A stretch of DNA of 7,810 bases. Origin: Candidatus Gastranaerophilales bacterium (GTDB lineage: Bacteria > Cyanobacteriota > Vampirovibrionia > Gastranaerophilales > Gastranaerophilaceae). This document shows, one piece after another, positions 1 through 6,815 of the stretch. Within the stretch, counting starts at the first letter, position 1, and each line of letters opens with the position of its first letter. The notes under the pieces are model-generated. The model ran no database searches. It saw only the letters and a program-made list of their open reading frames with translations, and was not told where the DNA came from. The stretch is taken from positions 1-7,810 of the forward strand of contig CANQLK010000079.1 in NCBI GenBank assembly GCA_947624665.1. The letters are read 5' to 3'. Made by a program: the position numbers and the translations under genes.

Positions 1-1261
1 CTTGTTCTATATATATTAGAAGCACTGCCGTTATTGCAAATATAGTATAATAAAACATTGAAAATGATATTATCTGCCTTACTATATCTTCTTTTATTAT
101 AACTCTGCTTATTTTTATCGGGTAAACCCCATTAGGATGGTATATTTTGGATATTTGCCTTTTTAAATACTTAAATATAAGTACTATTCTAAGTATTTTT
201 AACCCGCCTGAAGCCGAACCTATTGATGCTCCACAAAACATTAACAAAAATAACAATAATTTCGCTCTTAAATTCCATTCATTGTAATCCGCTGATACAA
301 ACCCCGTTGTAGTTATAATGGAAACAACCTGAAAGAAAGCAAGCTCTATTGATTTTTTAAGGTCATACAAATGATGCGTAGTTAACGTTAATGCGATTAA
401 TGCCGTAAATATAAATACTATCGCAAAATACAGTTTAAATTCGTCATCCTTAAATAATAGCAAAAAATTCCTTTTTATATATATCTTATATTGCAATACA
501 AAGTTCATTCCCGACAAAAACATAAAAACCGAAATAATCCAAATGAATTTTAAGTTTCCGTATTGCATAATACTTTGCTGACTCGGAGAAAATCCCCCGC
601 CCGATAAACTTGAAAAAGAATTGCATATAGCATCAAACACAGGCATTTTTAAATAAACAAGAATTGCAAATTCTATAACGGTAAGGAAAAAATATATTCC
701 CCATAAAGCAGCCGCTGTCTGTCTGATTCTGGGAGTAAGTTTACTTTCCGTAGAACTGGCACCCGGAGATTCCGCAAAAAACATCTGTCTGCCCGCTATG
801 GCAAATTTAGGTAATATTGCTATAAACAATACCAATATCCCCATACCGCCGAGCCATTGGCTGAATGAACGCCAAAAGAACATTGTTTTCGGATATACGG
901 AAAAGTCAGTTAATACTGTTGCTCCTGTTGTCGTTACACCGGAAACGGCTTCAAATAATGCATCAATTGGCTTTAAACCGTAAAATAAAAACGGAACGGC
1001 AGCTAAAACGGAAAATAAAATCCAAGATATAAGCACCGTTGCCATTGCTTCACCTTTGTTTATATTATTTGCCTCTTCTCCGCTTTTTTCATTTCCAGAC
1101 AAAAATAAACTTAACACAAACGCACTCACGGAGGAAATTACAAACGGTATTACGGATGTATACTCATTGCAAACAACCGCACAAATCACGGGAACCAATA
1201 TTACTATTGCCAAACATTTTAATATAAAGCTTAAGCTGTTTGCTATATATCTAAAATTCAT
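1..1261 (-). CDS. trkH: TrkH-family potassium uptake pore subunit (C-terminus outside window)
   Basis: This is the membrane subunit that passes K+ in Trk/Ktr-type uptake systems. My reverse-strand translation gives 420 residues from an ATG at 1261, with no stop before the window edge, so the C-terminus lies outside. The protein is strongly hydrophobic with many membrane segments. All four pore-loop signatures of the family are visible: VTTTG at about residues 109-113, SLSGGGF at 218-224, TTTGF at 317-321 and GSASGG at 348-353, the last followed by LK. Each keeps the filter glycine. The segment HPNGVYPIKI at about 375-384 also matches the family. The start follows the trkA stop by one base, with AAAAGG eight bases upstream as ribosome site, so the two genes are translationally adjacent and surely cotranscribed. 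Whether it is K+-selective or Na+-coupled cannot be read here. Confidence 0.93.
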   Translation of the reverse strand, partial: MNFRYIANSLSFILKCLAIVILVPVICAVVCNEYTSVIPFVISSVSAFVLSLFLSGNEKSGEEANNINKGEAMATVLISWILFSVLAAVPFLFYGLKPIDALFEAVSGVTTTGATVLTDFSVYPKTMFFWRSFSQWLGGMGILVLFIAILPKFAIAGRQMFFAESPGASSTESKLTPRIRQTAAALWGIYFFLTVIEFAILVYLKMPVFDAICNSFSSLSGGGFSPSQQSIMQYGNLKFIWIISVFMFLSGMNFVLQYKIYIKRNFLLLFKDDEFKLYFAIVFIFTALIALTLTTHHLYDLKKSIELAFFQVVSIITTTGFVSADYNEWNLRAKLLLFLLMFCGASIGSASGGLKILRIVLIFKYLKRQISKIYHPNGVYPIKISRVIIKEDIVRQIISFSMFYYTIFAITAVLLIYIEQ

Positions 1262-1262
1262 A

Positions 1263-2606
1263 CTATGAGCCTTTTCTGAAATAATTTAATACCGCATCCG
1301 CATTTTCTTGCGTAGTAAAAACAATAAGATTATCATACGGCATTACCTGCGTTGTACCTCTCGGGATAATTATTCTGTTTCTTCTTTGAATAATCGCTAT
1401 TATCGCTTTACATGGCATTCTTAAATTCATTAGCGTATCGGCTTTAAAATTATGAGGAACACATATTTCCAAAACTTTTCCCTGTCCTCTTTCAACCGTT
1501 GCAAGAATTTCAACCTCTGTTTTTATCAAATGATTATCTATATCATCTATTGCCGCAGAATCTTGAGAAATTGCAACATCAATTCCTACCTTTTCAAACA
1601 GTTTGGCATTTGCATTCTTTGAAACCCTTGTAATTACCTTTGCTACTCCAAGCTGCTTTGATAACAACGAACATAAAAGATTTTTTTCGTCATTGTCGGT
1701 AACGCAGACTACAACATCCGACTCTCCAACTCTTTCTTCTTCCAGTAACGCATAATTTGCGCCATCCCCGTTAATAACAAGCGTATGTTTTAAATTTTCG
1801 GTTAACTCTTCACATCTGTCATAATTATTTTCTATTATCTTTATTTTTACATTAACTTTTTCGAGATTTTGAGCAAGCATTAAGCCTACATTACCGCCGC
1901 CGATTATCGTAACCTGTTTTACGTCGGTATTATCCTGAAAAAATTTATTTGCCAATATATCTAGTGAATAAGAAGAACCCATAAAAATTACTTTATCATT
2001 CAGTAATAATTCCGTTTCTCCATCAGGAATAAACAATTTATCATCTCTTGTAATGCCTACTATAAGGGTATCTTCAGGAAAACTGCAATTTTTTATTTTT
2101 TTATTTATAAATTTTGTTCCGTAATCAATACGATATTCGAATAATCTTGCTTTTCCGTTTGCAAAATCTTCAACATCTATAGCATTAGGCACCGTAATAA
2201 TTCTGAATATTTCTTGTGTTATTAACTCTTCGGGCCATAAAACATAATCTATCATAAGTCCATTTTGATATTTTGAACCTCTTACAAGTGATAAAGATTC
2301 AACATTGTCCTTTTTACTTACAAAACAAACAGTTTTTAGTTTCGTCATATTTATAACGGTAAGACAGGCAACAATATTCGCTTCATCATTATCACTGCAA
2401 GCAATAAATATATCCGCATCCTTTATTCCGATAGCTTCCAGAATTGATATGTTTGAACCTGCACCCTGAACATATTCTATATCCAGTTTTTGAAATTCTT
2501 CATTATTTGAATATGTATCGTCAATTATAACGATATCATGATCCTCATATAATTTTGCCGCTATCAAACACGCGGTTTCGTTTGCGCCATATATAACAAT
2601 TTTCAT
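1263..2606 (-). CDS. trkA: TrkA-type potassium channel regulator with two RCK domains
   Basis: This is the cytosolic regulator that binds nucleotides and gates the TrkH pore encoded one base downstream. At 447 residues it has the usual length for a two-RCK TrkA. The order is a Rossmann (TrkA_N) domain at about 1-130, TrkA_C at about 145-225, a second Rossmann domain at about 231-350 and a second TrkA_C at about 365-447. The second Rossmann domain has an intact glycine motif, GGGNVG at 236-241, with the acidic residue E259 ending its second strand. The first reads GANETA at 7-12, so two of the three glycines of GxGxxG are gone, although D29/D30 remain at the ribose-binding position. Nucleotide binding may therefore be weak or altered in the first domain. 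The ATG at 2606 is preceded by AAGGGA five bases upstream and by a good promoter, so the gene leads a trkA-trkH operon. Confidence 0.95.
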   Translation of the reverse strand: MKIVIYGANETACLIAAKLYEDHDIVIIDDTYSNNEEFQKLDIEYVQGAGSNISILEAIGIKDADIFIACSDNDEANIVACLTVINMTKLKTVCFVSKKDNVESLSLVRGSKYQNGLMIDYVLWPEELITQEIFRIITVPNAIDVEDFANGKARLFEYRIDYGTKFINKKIKNCSFPEDTLIVGITRDDKLFIPDGETELLLNDKVIFMGSSYSLDILANKFFQDNTDVKQVTIIGGGNVGLMLAQNLEKVNVKIKIIENNYDRCEELTENLKHTLVINGDGANYALLEEERVGESDVVVCVTDNDEKNLLCSLLSKQLGVAKVITRVSKNANAKLFEKVGIDVAISQDSAAIDDIDNHLIKTEVEILATVERGQGKVLEICVPHNFKADTLMNLRMPCKAIIAIIQRRNRIIIPRGTTQVMPYDNLIVFTTQENADAVLNYFRKGS

Positions 2607-2627
2607 AAATATCCCTTTTTATACTAT

Positions 2628-2656
2628 CTTATAAATCAAAAAGAAGATTTTGTCTA
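2628..2656 (-). promoter_or_regulatory. Sigma-70-like promoter of trkA-trkH
   Basis: Read on the minus strand, TAGACA at 2656-2651 (five of six matches to TTGACA) is followed after exactly 17 bases by TATAAG at 2633-2628 (five of six matches to TATAAT). Transcription would start near 2621, giving a short leader of about 15 bases that carries the AAGGGA ribosome site. The promoter lies between the repeat array and trkA, so the potassium operon need not depend on read-through from the TPR gene. No operator is evident. Confidence 0.65.
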
Positions 2657-2707
2657 ATATGAAATATTTATTAAACTGTTTTAATCCGGTGTCGCAACAT
2701 TACGCTT

Positions 2708-2836
2708 GCTGTCTTGAAATTGCTTTGCGCTCGGTCTTGTCGCTCCTTCGGCTGCCGCCTTGTACTCGCTTCCGTCCTCGCTTTCCGGACTTTGTCCGTC
2801 CGCAATTTCGCTGTCTTGAAATTGCTTTGCGCTCGG
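2708..2836 (-). repeat. Left array of a GC-rich 102-bp tandem repeat (1.26 units)
   Basis: One complete unit (2836-2735) is followed by the first 27 bases of a second (2734-2708). The 102-base period follows from GCTGTCTTGAAATTGC recurring at 2708 and 2810. The unit is about 59% G+C by hand count, in surroundings near one third. It contains two perfect hairpins: GCAATTTC/GAAATTGC with an 8-base loop (2802-2825), and CGGAC/GTCCG with a 3-base loop (2786-2798). The array begins five bases after the TPR stop codon. It ends at 2708 directly after the loop of hairpin 1, so the partial unit lacks the closing arm. No T-run follows the hairpins, so this is not a standard terminator. The same unit lies in the opposite orientation at the right edge of the window. 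I do not recognise a named repeat family. Confidence 0.93.
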
Positions 2837-2841
2837 ACATT

Positions 2842-4239
2842 TTATATTGAAGCAATAGCTTTACTTATTTGACTTTTAAGCACATCATTATCTGTTCTTT
2901 GAACAGATATATAGGCTTTAGATAATAACTTTTTAGCCTTAGCAATATTTCCGTATTGTTTCATAATATTTGCGGCACTCATATAATTTTTCGCAAGATT
3001 TTCCGAATCCTCAATCGAAGAAAATGCAGAGGCAGAATTTCCATACATACTTAATGCCTTAAATTTGTCGCCTAATTTCTCGCATATACGAGCATTCCTT
3101 GAATATATAATGCCTTTAACTTTTTCGTCTTTTGTTTCCTTCGCTATATCAAGTGACATATCCATAAACATATTACTTTTTTCTTTATCATAGCGACCGG
3201 CATGCAATTTCGCCAAATCAGACAATACCTTTGTTTGTAATTTTAAGTTATCCGATTCCCCCGCAAAAGAAACTGCTGCACAATAATGCTCGTTTGCAGG
3301 CTCAAAATATACAAATTCATCATAAATTTTCCCCATGGAATGATGAGCTTTTGCCTTTATATTATTATCGTTACTCTGTTTTGCAGCCATATTATAACTC
3401 GATAAAGCATCGGCATATTGGTTAAATTCATCGTACAGCCTGCCCTGTTCAAAACTTATCATTGCACATGCCTGCGTGTCACCTATGCTGTCTGCATAAT
3501 CCATTGTATTTTGAAAAGAATAAAGCGCCTGTTCTTTTCGGTCAATAGCGGCATATTTTTTTGCCTGAATGAACATTCTTTTTAAACGGGCATCTTCGGG
3601 AATATAAATATCATCAGCAGAATTTTTTGAAATTTTATCCTGATTATTCTCTTCAGAAATAGGTTCAACAGCCTCTTCACTGTCTTTTAAGTCCGTAACA
3701 ATTTCTTGCGGTACTTCTTTTAAAGGTTCTTGTGTAATAGCTTCTTCTTTTTTGGATTTATAATCAATTTGTTGCAAAAAAAGCGCATCTACCCAATTTT
3801 CCACAACTTTTGAAGGCTTTTTCAGCGTATTTGTAATATATTCATCCAATATTTGAGAGGCATTTTTTAAATCAGCCTGAATAATTTGAGAATTGGGATT
3901 GTTCTTTTTTGCCTGATTTTCAATTAATTTCAGATACGACCCGACTTCATCTTTTATATCATCCGGAGCGCCTATGGCATTTGTCGTATTTTTGAAATCC
4001 GATAATATTTGATCAATACCTATTCGTTTTGCGGAATAATCTATTGCCGTTTTTTCACCGTTAGGAAAATGGTTTACGTCTTTTTGATTTTGATTTTGTT
4101 TTTGTTTTTCGTTTATCAGAGCATTTTCAGCACCTTCAGAGGAACCCGAACGTTTCTCTTCATTTTGTTTTGTACTAATTTGTCTGTTGTTTATTCCATA
4201 GTACGATTTTATATAATTCGGGTAGATGGTGTTATACAA
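2842..4239 (-). CDS. TPR-repeat protein of unknown role
   Basis: This is a 465-residue protein with no signal peptide or membrane segment, so probably cytosolic. Residues 1-60 are an Asn/Lys/Gln-rich, likely disordered start. Residues 65-160 look helical, 160-215 are acidic and flexible, and 216-465 form a helical-repeat domain. Equivalent positions recur every 40 residues: near 226, 264-286 (QGRLYDEFNQYADAL), 302-326 (MGKIYDEF), 342-366, 382-406 and 422-446. That makes six TPR-like repeats of the longer, 40-residue kind seen in kinesin-light-chain-like TPRs. Such domains bind peptides or proteins; the partner is unknown. The start is TTG: an in-frame TAG lies two codons upstream, and the first in-frame ATG is only at about residue 222. 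The gene sits alone between a gene-free region and the 102-bp repeat array. No terminator with a T-run follows it. Confidence 0.85.
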   Translation of the reverse strand: MYNTIYPNYIKSYYGINNRQISTKQNEEKRSGSSEGAENALINEKQKQNQNQKDVNHFPNGEKTAIDYSAKRIGIDQILSDFKNTTNAIGAPDDIKDEVGSYLKLIENQAKKNNPNSQIIQADLKNASQILDEYITNTLKKPSKVVENWVDALFLQQIDYKSKKEEAITQEPLKEVPQEIVTDLKDSEEAVEPISEENNQDKISKNSADDIYIPEDARLKRMFIQAKKYAAIDRKEQALYSFQNTMDYADSIGDTQACAMISFEQGRLYDEFNQYADALSSYNMAAKQSNDNNIKAKAHHSMGKIYDEFVYFEPANEHYCAAVSFAGESDNLKLQTKVLSDLAKLHAGRYDKEKSNMFMDMSLDIAKETKDEKVKGIIYSRNARICEKLGDKFKALSMYGNSASAFSSIEDSENLAKNYMSAANIMKQYGNIAKAKKLLSKAYISVQRTDNDVLKSQISKAIASI

Positions 4240-4247
4240 AATCTAAA

Positions 4248-4253
4248 CCTCTC
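4248..4253 (-). promoter_or_regulatory. Ribosome binding site that supports the TTG start of the TPR gene
   Basis: On the minus strand GAGAGG lies eight bases before the TTG at 4239. An in-frame TAG at 4245-4243 rules out any longer form. The ATG overlapping this site (4255-4253) opens a frame of only seven codons, so it is not the start. Confidence 0.7.
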
Positions 4254-4403
4254 ATTTACACTATTCCGAACCTACTCTTCTAGTATCCGCTTTTTTTGAA
4301 TTATTTTGAATACATCATTTAATGTATTAATGTTTCGGAAATAGAAATCAATAAAGATTGTTTTGACCGAATATAAATTGTTAAGGAATGTAAATCCCGA
4401 TTC

Positions 4404-4421
4404 CCCTTAGACAAATAAGGG
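4404..4421. other. Perfect 6-bp hairpin in the gene-free region
   Basis: CCCTTA at 4404-4409 and TAAGGG at 4416-4421 pair perfectly around the 6-base loop GACAAA. On the plus strand TTTT follows directly, so it could be a weak terminator in that direction. On the minus strand it lies about 165 bases upstream of the TPR start and could be an operator or leader structure. The sequence does not decide between these. Confidence 0.4.
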
Positions 4422-4486
4422 TTTTAACCGATTTTTAAAAAATTTTTATTTTTAAATGGCAATTATTTAAATCGTATATACTTTAT

Positions 4487-4625
4487 ATATATGTAGATGA
4501 TACAAAATAAATTTAAAACCACTTAAAATTTTATATTCATACTTACCTTACTTACTTACCTTTACTAACACACGAGGAAATTGAAACAGATTTCAGAGGA
4601 GCCTTAAACAAGTTCCTTTTTTTTT
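4487..4625 (+). ncRNA. Candidate small RNA, 5' end uncertain
   Basis: The case rests on a terminator-like hairpin plus nine Ts (4597-4625) on the plus strand with no plus-strand gene anywhere upstream in the window. Any transcript ending there must begin in the gene-free region, unless it is long antisense RNA. A possible but weak promoter is TTTAAA (4451-4456), 18 bases, TATATA (4475-4480), which would start RNA near 4487 and give about 140 nt. The 3' part folds simply: TGAAA/TTTCA around CAGA (4582-4595), then the terminator hairpin. The 5' part is unstructured by eye and has ACTT/ACCT-like repeats. I do not recognise a known RNA family. In a region this rich in A+T the promoter match could be chance. 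Confidence 0.3.
4597..4625 (+). terminator. Probable intrinsic terminator on the plus strand
   Basis: AGGAG (4597-4601) pairs with TTCCT (4613-4617), including one G-U pair. After a bulged C, CTT (4603-4605) pairs with AAG (4610-4612) around the loop AAAC. The T-run 4617-4625 follows at once. The alternative pairing of AGGAAATTG (4575-4583) with CAAGTTCCT (4609-4617), one mismatch, could compete with it. The stem is only moderately G+C-rich. Confidence 0.5.
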
Positions 4626-4651
4626 ATGCAAAATTTTAATAATCCCAATAA

Positions 4652-5602
4652 TTATGTATATACCTTTTGATTATACATATATTCTGTTCTTTCTTCTGTA
4701 TTTAAAATTAAATTCTTTTTTAATGATTCGCTTTTAGCCAAACTATACAAATTCAGTATTTTATCCGGGATTGGTTTTCCAACATTGTAACAGGCCCTGT
4801 CAAAATCAAAGGTAATTATTTTCAGACCAAGTTTTTCGGCAAGATTTATAAATTCATTTAATGCTTCTTCATTATCATTGTAATTTTCCAAAAAAATGTA
4901 TTTAAGGTTTATTTGATAGTTAGATTTTGCATACTTCAATATTTTTTTTATGTTGTCTGCAACAACTTTAAAACAATCAACATTATGAATTTTTTTATAT
5001 AAATCTCTATTACCGCAATCTAATGAACAGGAGATATATAATCTGCCGTCCTGCAGCAGTTGCTTATAAGATTCTCTGTATATTATCATATTGGACATTA
5101 TGGAAATATGCGAGGTTGGAGCAATTGTATCTTTAGCCCAGTTCAGAATTTTATCCATATTTTTTAAAATGCCGGGTTCTCCGCCGCCGAACACTATTTT
5201 AAAACCATCTGATAATTTATCATTGTTCTTTAACCACTCAAGATAAGGAAGGATATCATAATGACTCATGTTATTTTTTTCATTTCTGTGTACGCAATAT
5301 ATACAGTCCGAATTACAATACCTCCAGTCAGAAATATAAACTGTTTTAATTTTTGTTTCCGCCTCATCGTTACAATGTTCGTTTAAAAATTCATTTGTTA
5401 ATTTATAACAGCCTTCACACTCATTTCCTAATGAAATCCCGTTTAATATTTTATCTGCCTTTTTAAAATATTCTTCCATTACAAAATTAACATCCGCATC
5501 TTGAGGAACCGGAACATATAATCCTCTTACATTGTTACAGCAAGAGAAAATTGCATCCATATCAAATCTGATTGATTCAAAAACATATCGGCAAGATTCC
5601 AT
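4652..5602 (-). CDS. Radical SAM enzyme with a Cys-rich N-terminus
   Basis: The 316-residue protein has the CxxxCxxC cluster motif as C96, C100 and C103 (CNSDCIYC). These ligate the 4Fe-4S cluster that cleaves S-adenosylmethionine. GGGEPG at 139-144 is the usual SAM-contacting motif. The region from about 85 to 270 looks like one radical SAM barrel. The N-terminus adds C4, C21, C22, C62, C65 and C77, whereas nothing after C271 is a cysteine. Any auxiliary cluster would therefore be N-terminal and not a C-terminal SPASM domain. The ATG at 5602 is preferred because it keeps C4; AGG lies four bases upstream and GGAG ten. The gene follows the COG3580-like gene by 36 bp and is probably cotranscribed with it. 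The substrate is unknown; peptide or enzyme maturation is one possibility, but nothing here proves it. No small precursor-peptide gene is visible beside it. Confidence 0.88.
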   Translation of the reverse strand: MESCRYVFESIRFDMDAIFSCCNNVRGLYVPVPQDADVNFVMEEYFKKADKILNGISLGNECEGCYKLTNEFLNEHCNDEAETKIKTVYISDWRYCNSDCIYCVHRNEKNNMSHYDILPYLEWLKNNDKLSDGFKIVFGGGEPGILKNMDKILNWAKDTIAPTSHISIMSNMIIYRESYKQLLQDGRLYISCSLDCGNRDLYKKIHNVDCFKVVADNIKKILKYAKSNYQINLKYIFLENYNDNEEALNEFINLAEKLGLKIITFDFDRACYNVGKPIPDKILNLYSLAKSESLKKNLILNTEERTEYMYNQKVYT

Positions 5603-5638
5603 ATATCCTAAACTCCAAGAAAATTATTTTCACAATAT

Positions 5639-6814
5639 TTACATATTTTTTGATTCTGCTTGATTGCATATTTCCGTGTTCGAAACAGTACAATTTTTCT
5701 TTTTTTGTTTATAAAGTTTTCTTCTGCGCATTAAGTCTACAAATGCTTCAAGTCTTGTAATGTAGCCTGCTTTCCCTGTTTGTTCATCAAGAATTAACGT
5801 CAAGATTGGTATTTCACAGTTTTCTCTCATTGAGGGAAATATGTTTTGTGACATAATTTCGGGCATGCAAGTGAACGGACTGACGTGAATAATACCATCA
5901 GTACCCGATTCGTTAGCAAAAGCTACATCGCTGACTGATTCAAGCGCATCACCGCCGATATCACGCATTAAATATGGTTTTGCCATTCTGTTCGCACGTT
6001 CAAGATGGGTTTCGCCTTTTTTAAATATTTTAGGGATTATTGCATCTTTTAAAAATCCCGAAACAGTAAGACTTCTTCTTATTTGAACGCCCATTCTTCC
6101 GAGTTCTTTTTCTATACTTTGATTTGAAAAAGAATCTTGAACAAGAAATATTTCTCCCGTTATATCGACATTCAACACATCCCTTTTTTCATCAATTTCG
6201 GTTTTCTTAATCTCTTGAATTGCCTTTTTTTCAGCCTTTTTGAGCTGAGAAGTTTTTTCAACATCATAAATATATTTTAATGCTTGTTTATAATGTTTTT
6301 CTGCGGTGCCTACGGTTATTTCCCTTGCCCTGTAGTACGAAAATATGTTTTCAATTCTGTCCAGAACAAACATTTTTCTGACCGCAATATTAATTGCCCT
6401 TATAACAGTCAACGGATTTTTCACACCCGAAAGTTCTTTTAAGAATTTATACATACCTTTAAAGCCGTCATAAAGCTGTAATTCAACATATTTATTCTCA
6501 AAACCCATATCTTTAAGGATATTTTTAATACTTTGACCGTATTCACCGAGTCTGCAAATACCGGGAGATGAAATCATTGCAACATAATCGGTACCGTCTT
6601 GGATAGCTTGAAGAAAGTTTCCCAAGACAAGTTTATACGGAAGGCATATAGAATCAGGACTGTGAATGGAAGCCAATTCAAGTGTTTTTTTGCTTGAGCG
6701 GGGAGGCACAACAGGTTCTATTCCCATTTTTCTGAGTGCTGATGCCCACGCTATATATACATTTCCCATGTGAGGAAATGCCACTTTTATCGGCTTCTTT
6801 TTCTCACTGTTCAT
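5639..6814 (-). CDS. CoA-dehydratase activase-related protein (DUF2229/COG3580)
   Basis: This 391-residue protein matches from memory the family annotated as acyl-CoA dehydratase activase-related, whose exact reaction is unsettled. Diagnostic segments are KVAFPHMGNVYIAW (10-23), SPDSICLPYKLVLGNF (52-67), GICRLGEYGQ (85-94), SPFTCMPEI (312-320) and LDEQTGKAGYITRLEAFVDL (342-361). Cysteines C57, C87 and C316 sit in these blocks and are plausible iron-sulfur ligands. The length and both ends of the core agree with a complete protein; residues 366-391 are a Lys-rich tail with two more cysteines. In many anaerobes this domain is fused to or next to an ASKHA-type ATPase activase. None is present here, so the ATPase partner must be elsewhere or absent. 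The start codon is one base after the stop of the winged-helix gene, which suggests coupled translation. No strong ribosome site is seen. Confidence 0.85.
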   Translation of the reverse strand: MNSEKKKPIKVAFPHMGNVYIAWASALRKMGIEPVVPPRSSKKTLELASIHSPDSICLPYKLVLGNFLQAIQDGTDYVAMISSPGICRLGEYGQSIKNILKDMGFENKYVELQLYDGFKGMYKFLKELSGVKNPLTVIRAINIAVRKMFVLDRIENIFSYYRAREITVGTAEKHYKQALKYIYDVEKTSQLKKAEKKAIQEIKKTEIDEKRDVLNVDITGEIFLVQDSFSNQSIEKELGRMGVQIRRSLTVSGFLKDAIIPKIFKKGETHLERANRMAKPYLMRDIGGDALESVSDVAFANESGTDGIIHVSPFTCMPEIMSQNIFPSMRENCEIPILTLILDEQTGKAGYITRLEAFVDLMRRRKLYKQKKKNCTVSNTEICNQAESKNM

Positions 6815-6815
6815 A

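Larger units (their letters stand above)
4240..4651. other. 412-bp gene-free region
   Basis: This AT-rich stretch separates the radical SAM gene from the TPR gene. No open frame of convincing length or composition lies wholly in it. It should hold the TPR promoter; TTCAAA, 17 bases, then GATACT on the minus strand (4308-4280) is a possible but weak match. It also holds a perfect hairpin at 4404-4421, a run of ACTT/ACCT-like repeats at about 4540-4565, and tandem hairpins followed by nine Ts on the plus strand at 4582-4625. No convincing minus-strand terminator follows the radical SAM gene: on that strand the same hairpins lack a T-run. Confidence 0.7.

Noticed and set aside
798..1268. Short plus-strand open frames at the left side of the window
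   Set aside because: They lie antisense to trkH, whose reverse-strand translation shows all four potassium pore signatures.
2786..2825. Repeat hairpins as an intrinsic terminator of the TPR gene
   Set aside because: No T-run follows either stem on the minus strand. A termination role through another mechanism is possible but not shown.
2650..2850. Small plus-strand protein of 66 residues running through the repeat array
   Set aside because: Its openness follows from the repeat's lack of stops. It has no convincing ribosome site, and its residues merely repeat with the 34-codon period.
4009..4299. Plus-strand 96-residue hydrophobic protein that looks like a membrane peptide
   Set aside because: It is antisense to the Gln/Asn/Lys-rich start of the TPR gene. 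The Phe/Leu/Ile content is what the complement of such codons gives.
4491..4530. Nine-codon leader peptide in front of the plus-strand hairpins (attenuator-like)
   Set aside because: The ATG at about 4497 has no ribosome site, and the peptide MIQNKFKTT has no run of one regulatory amino acid. No plus-strand gene follows the terminator.
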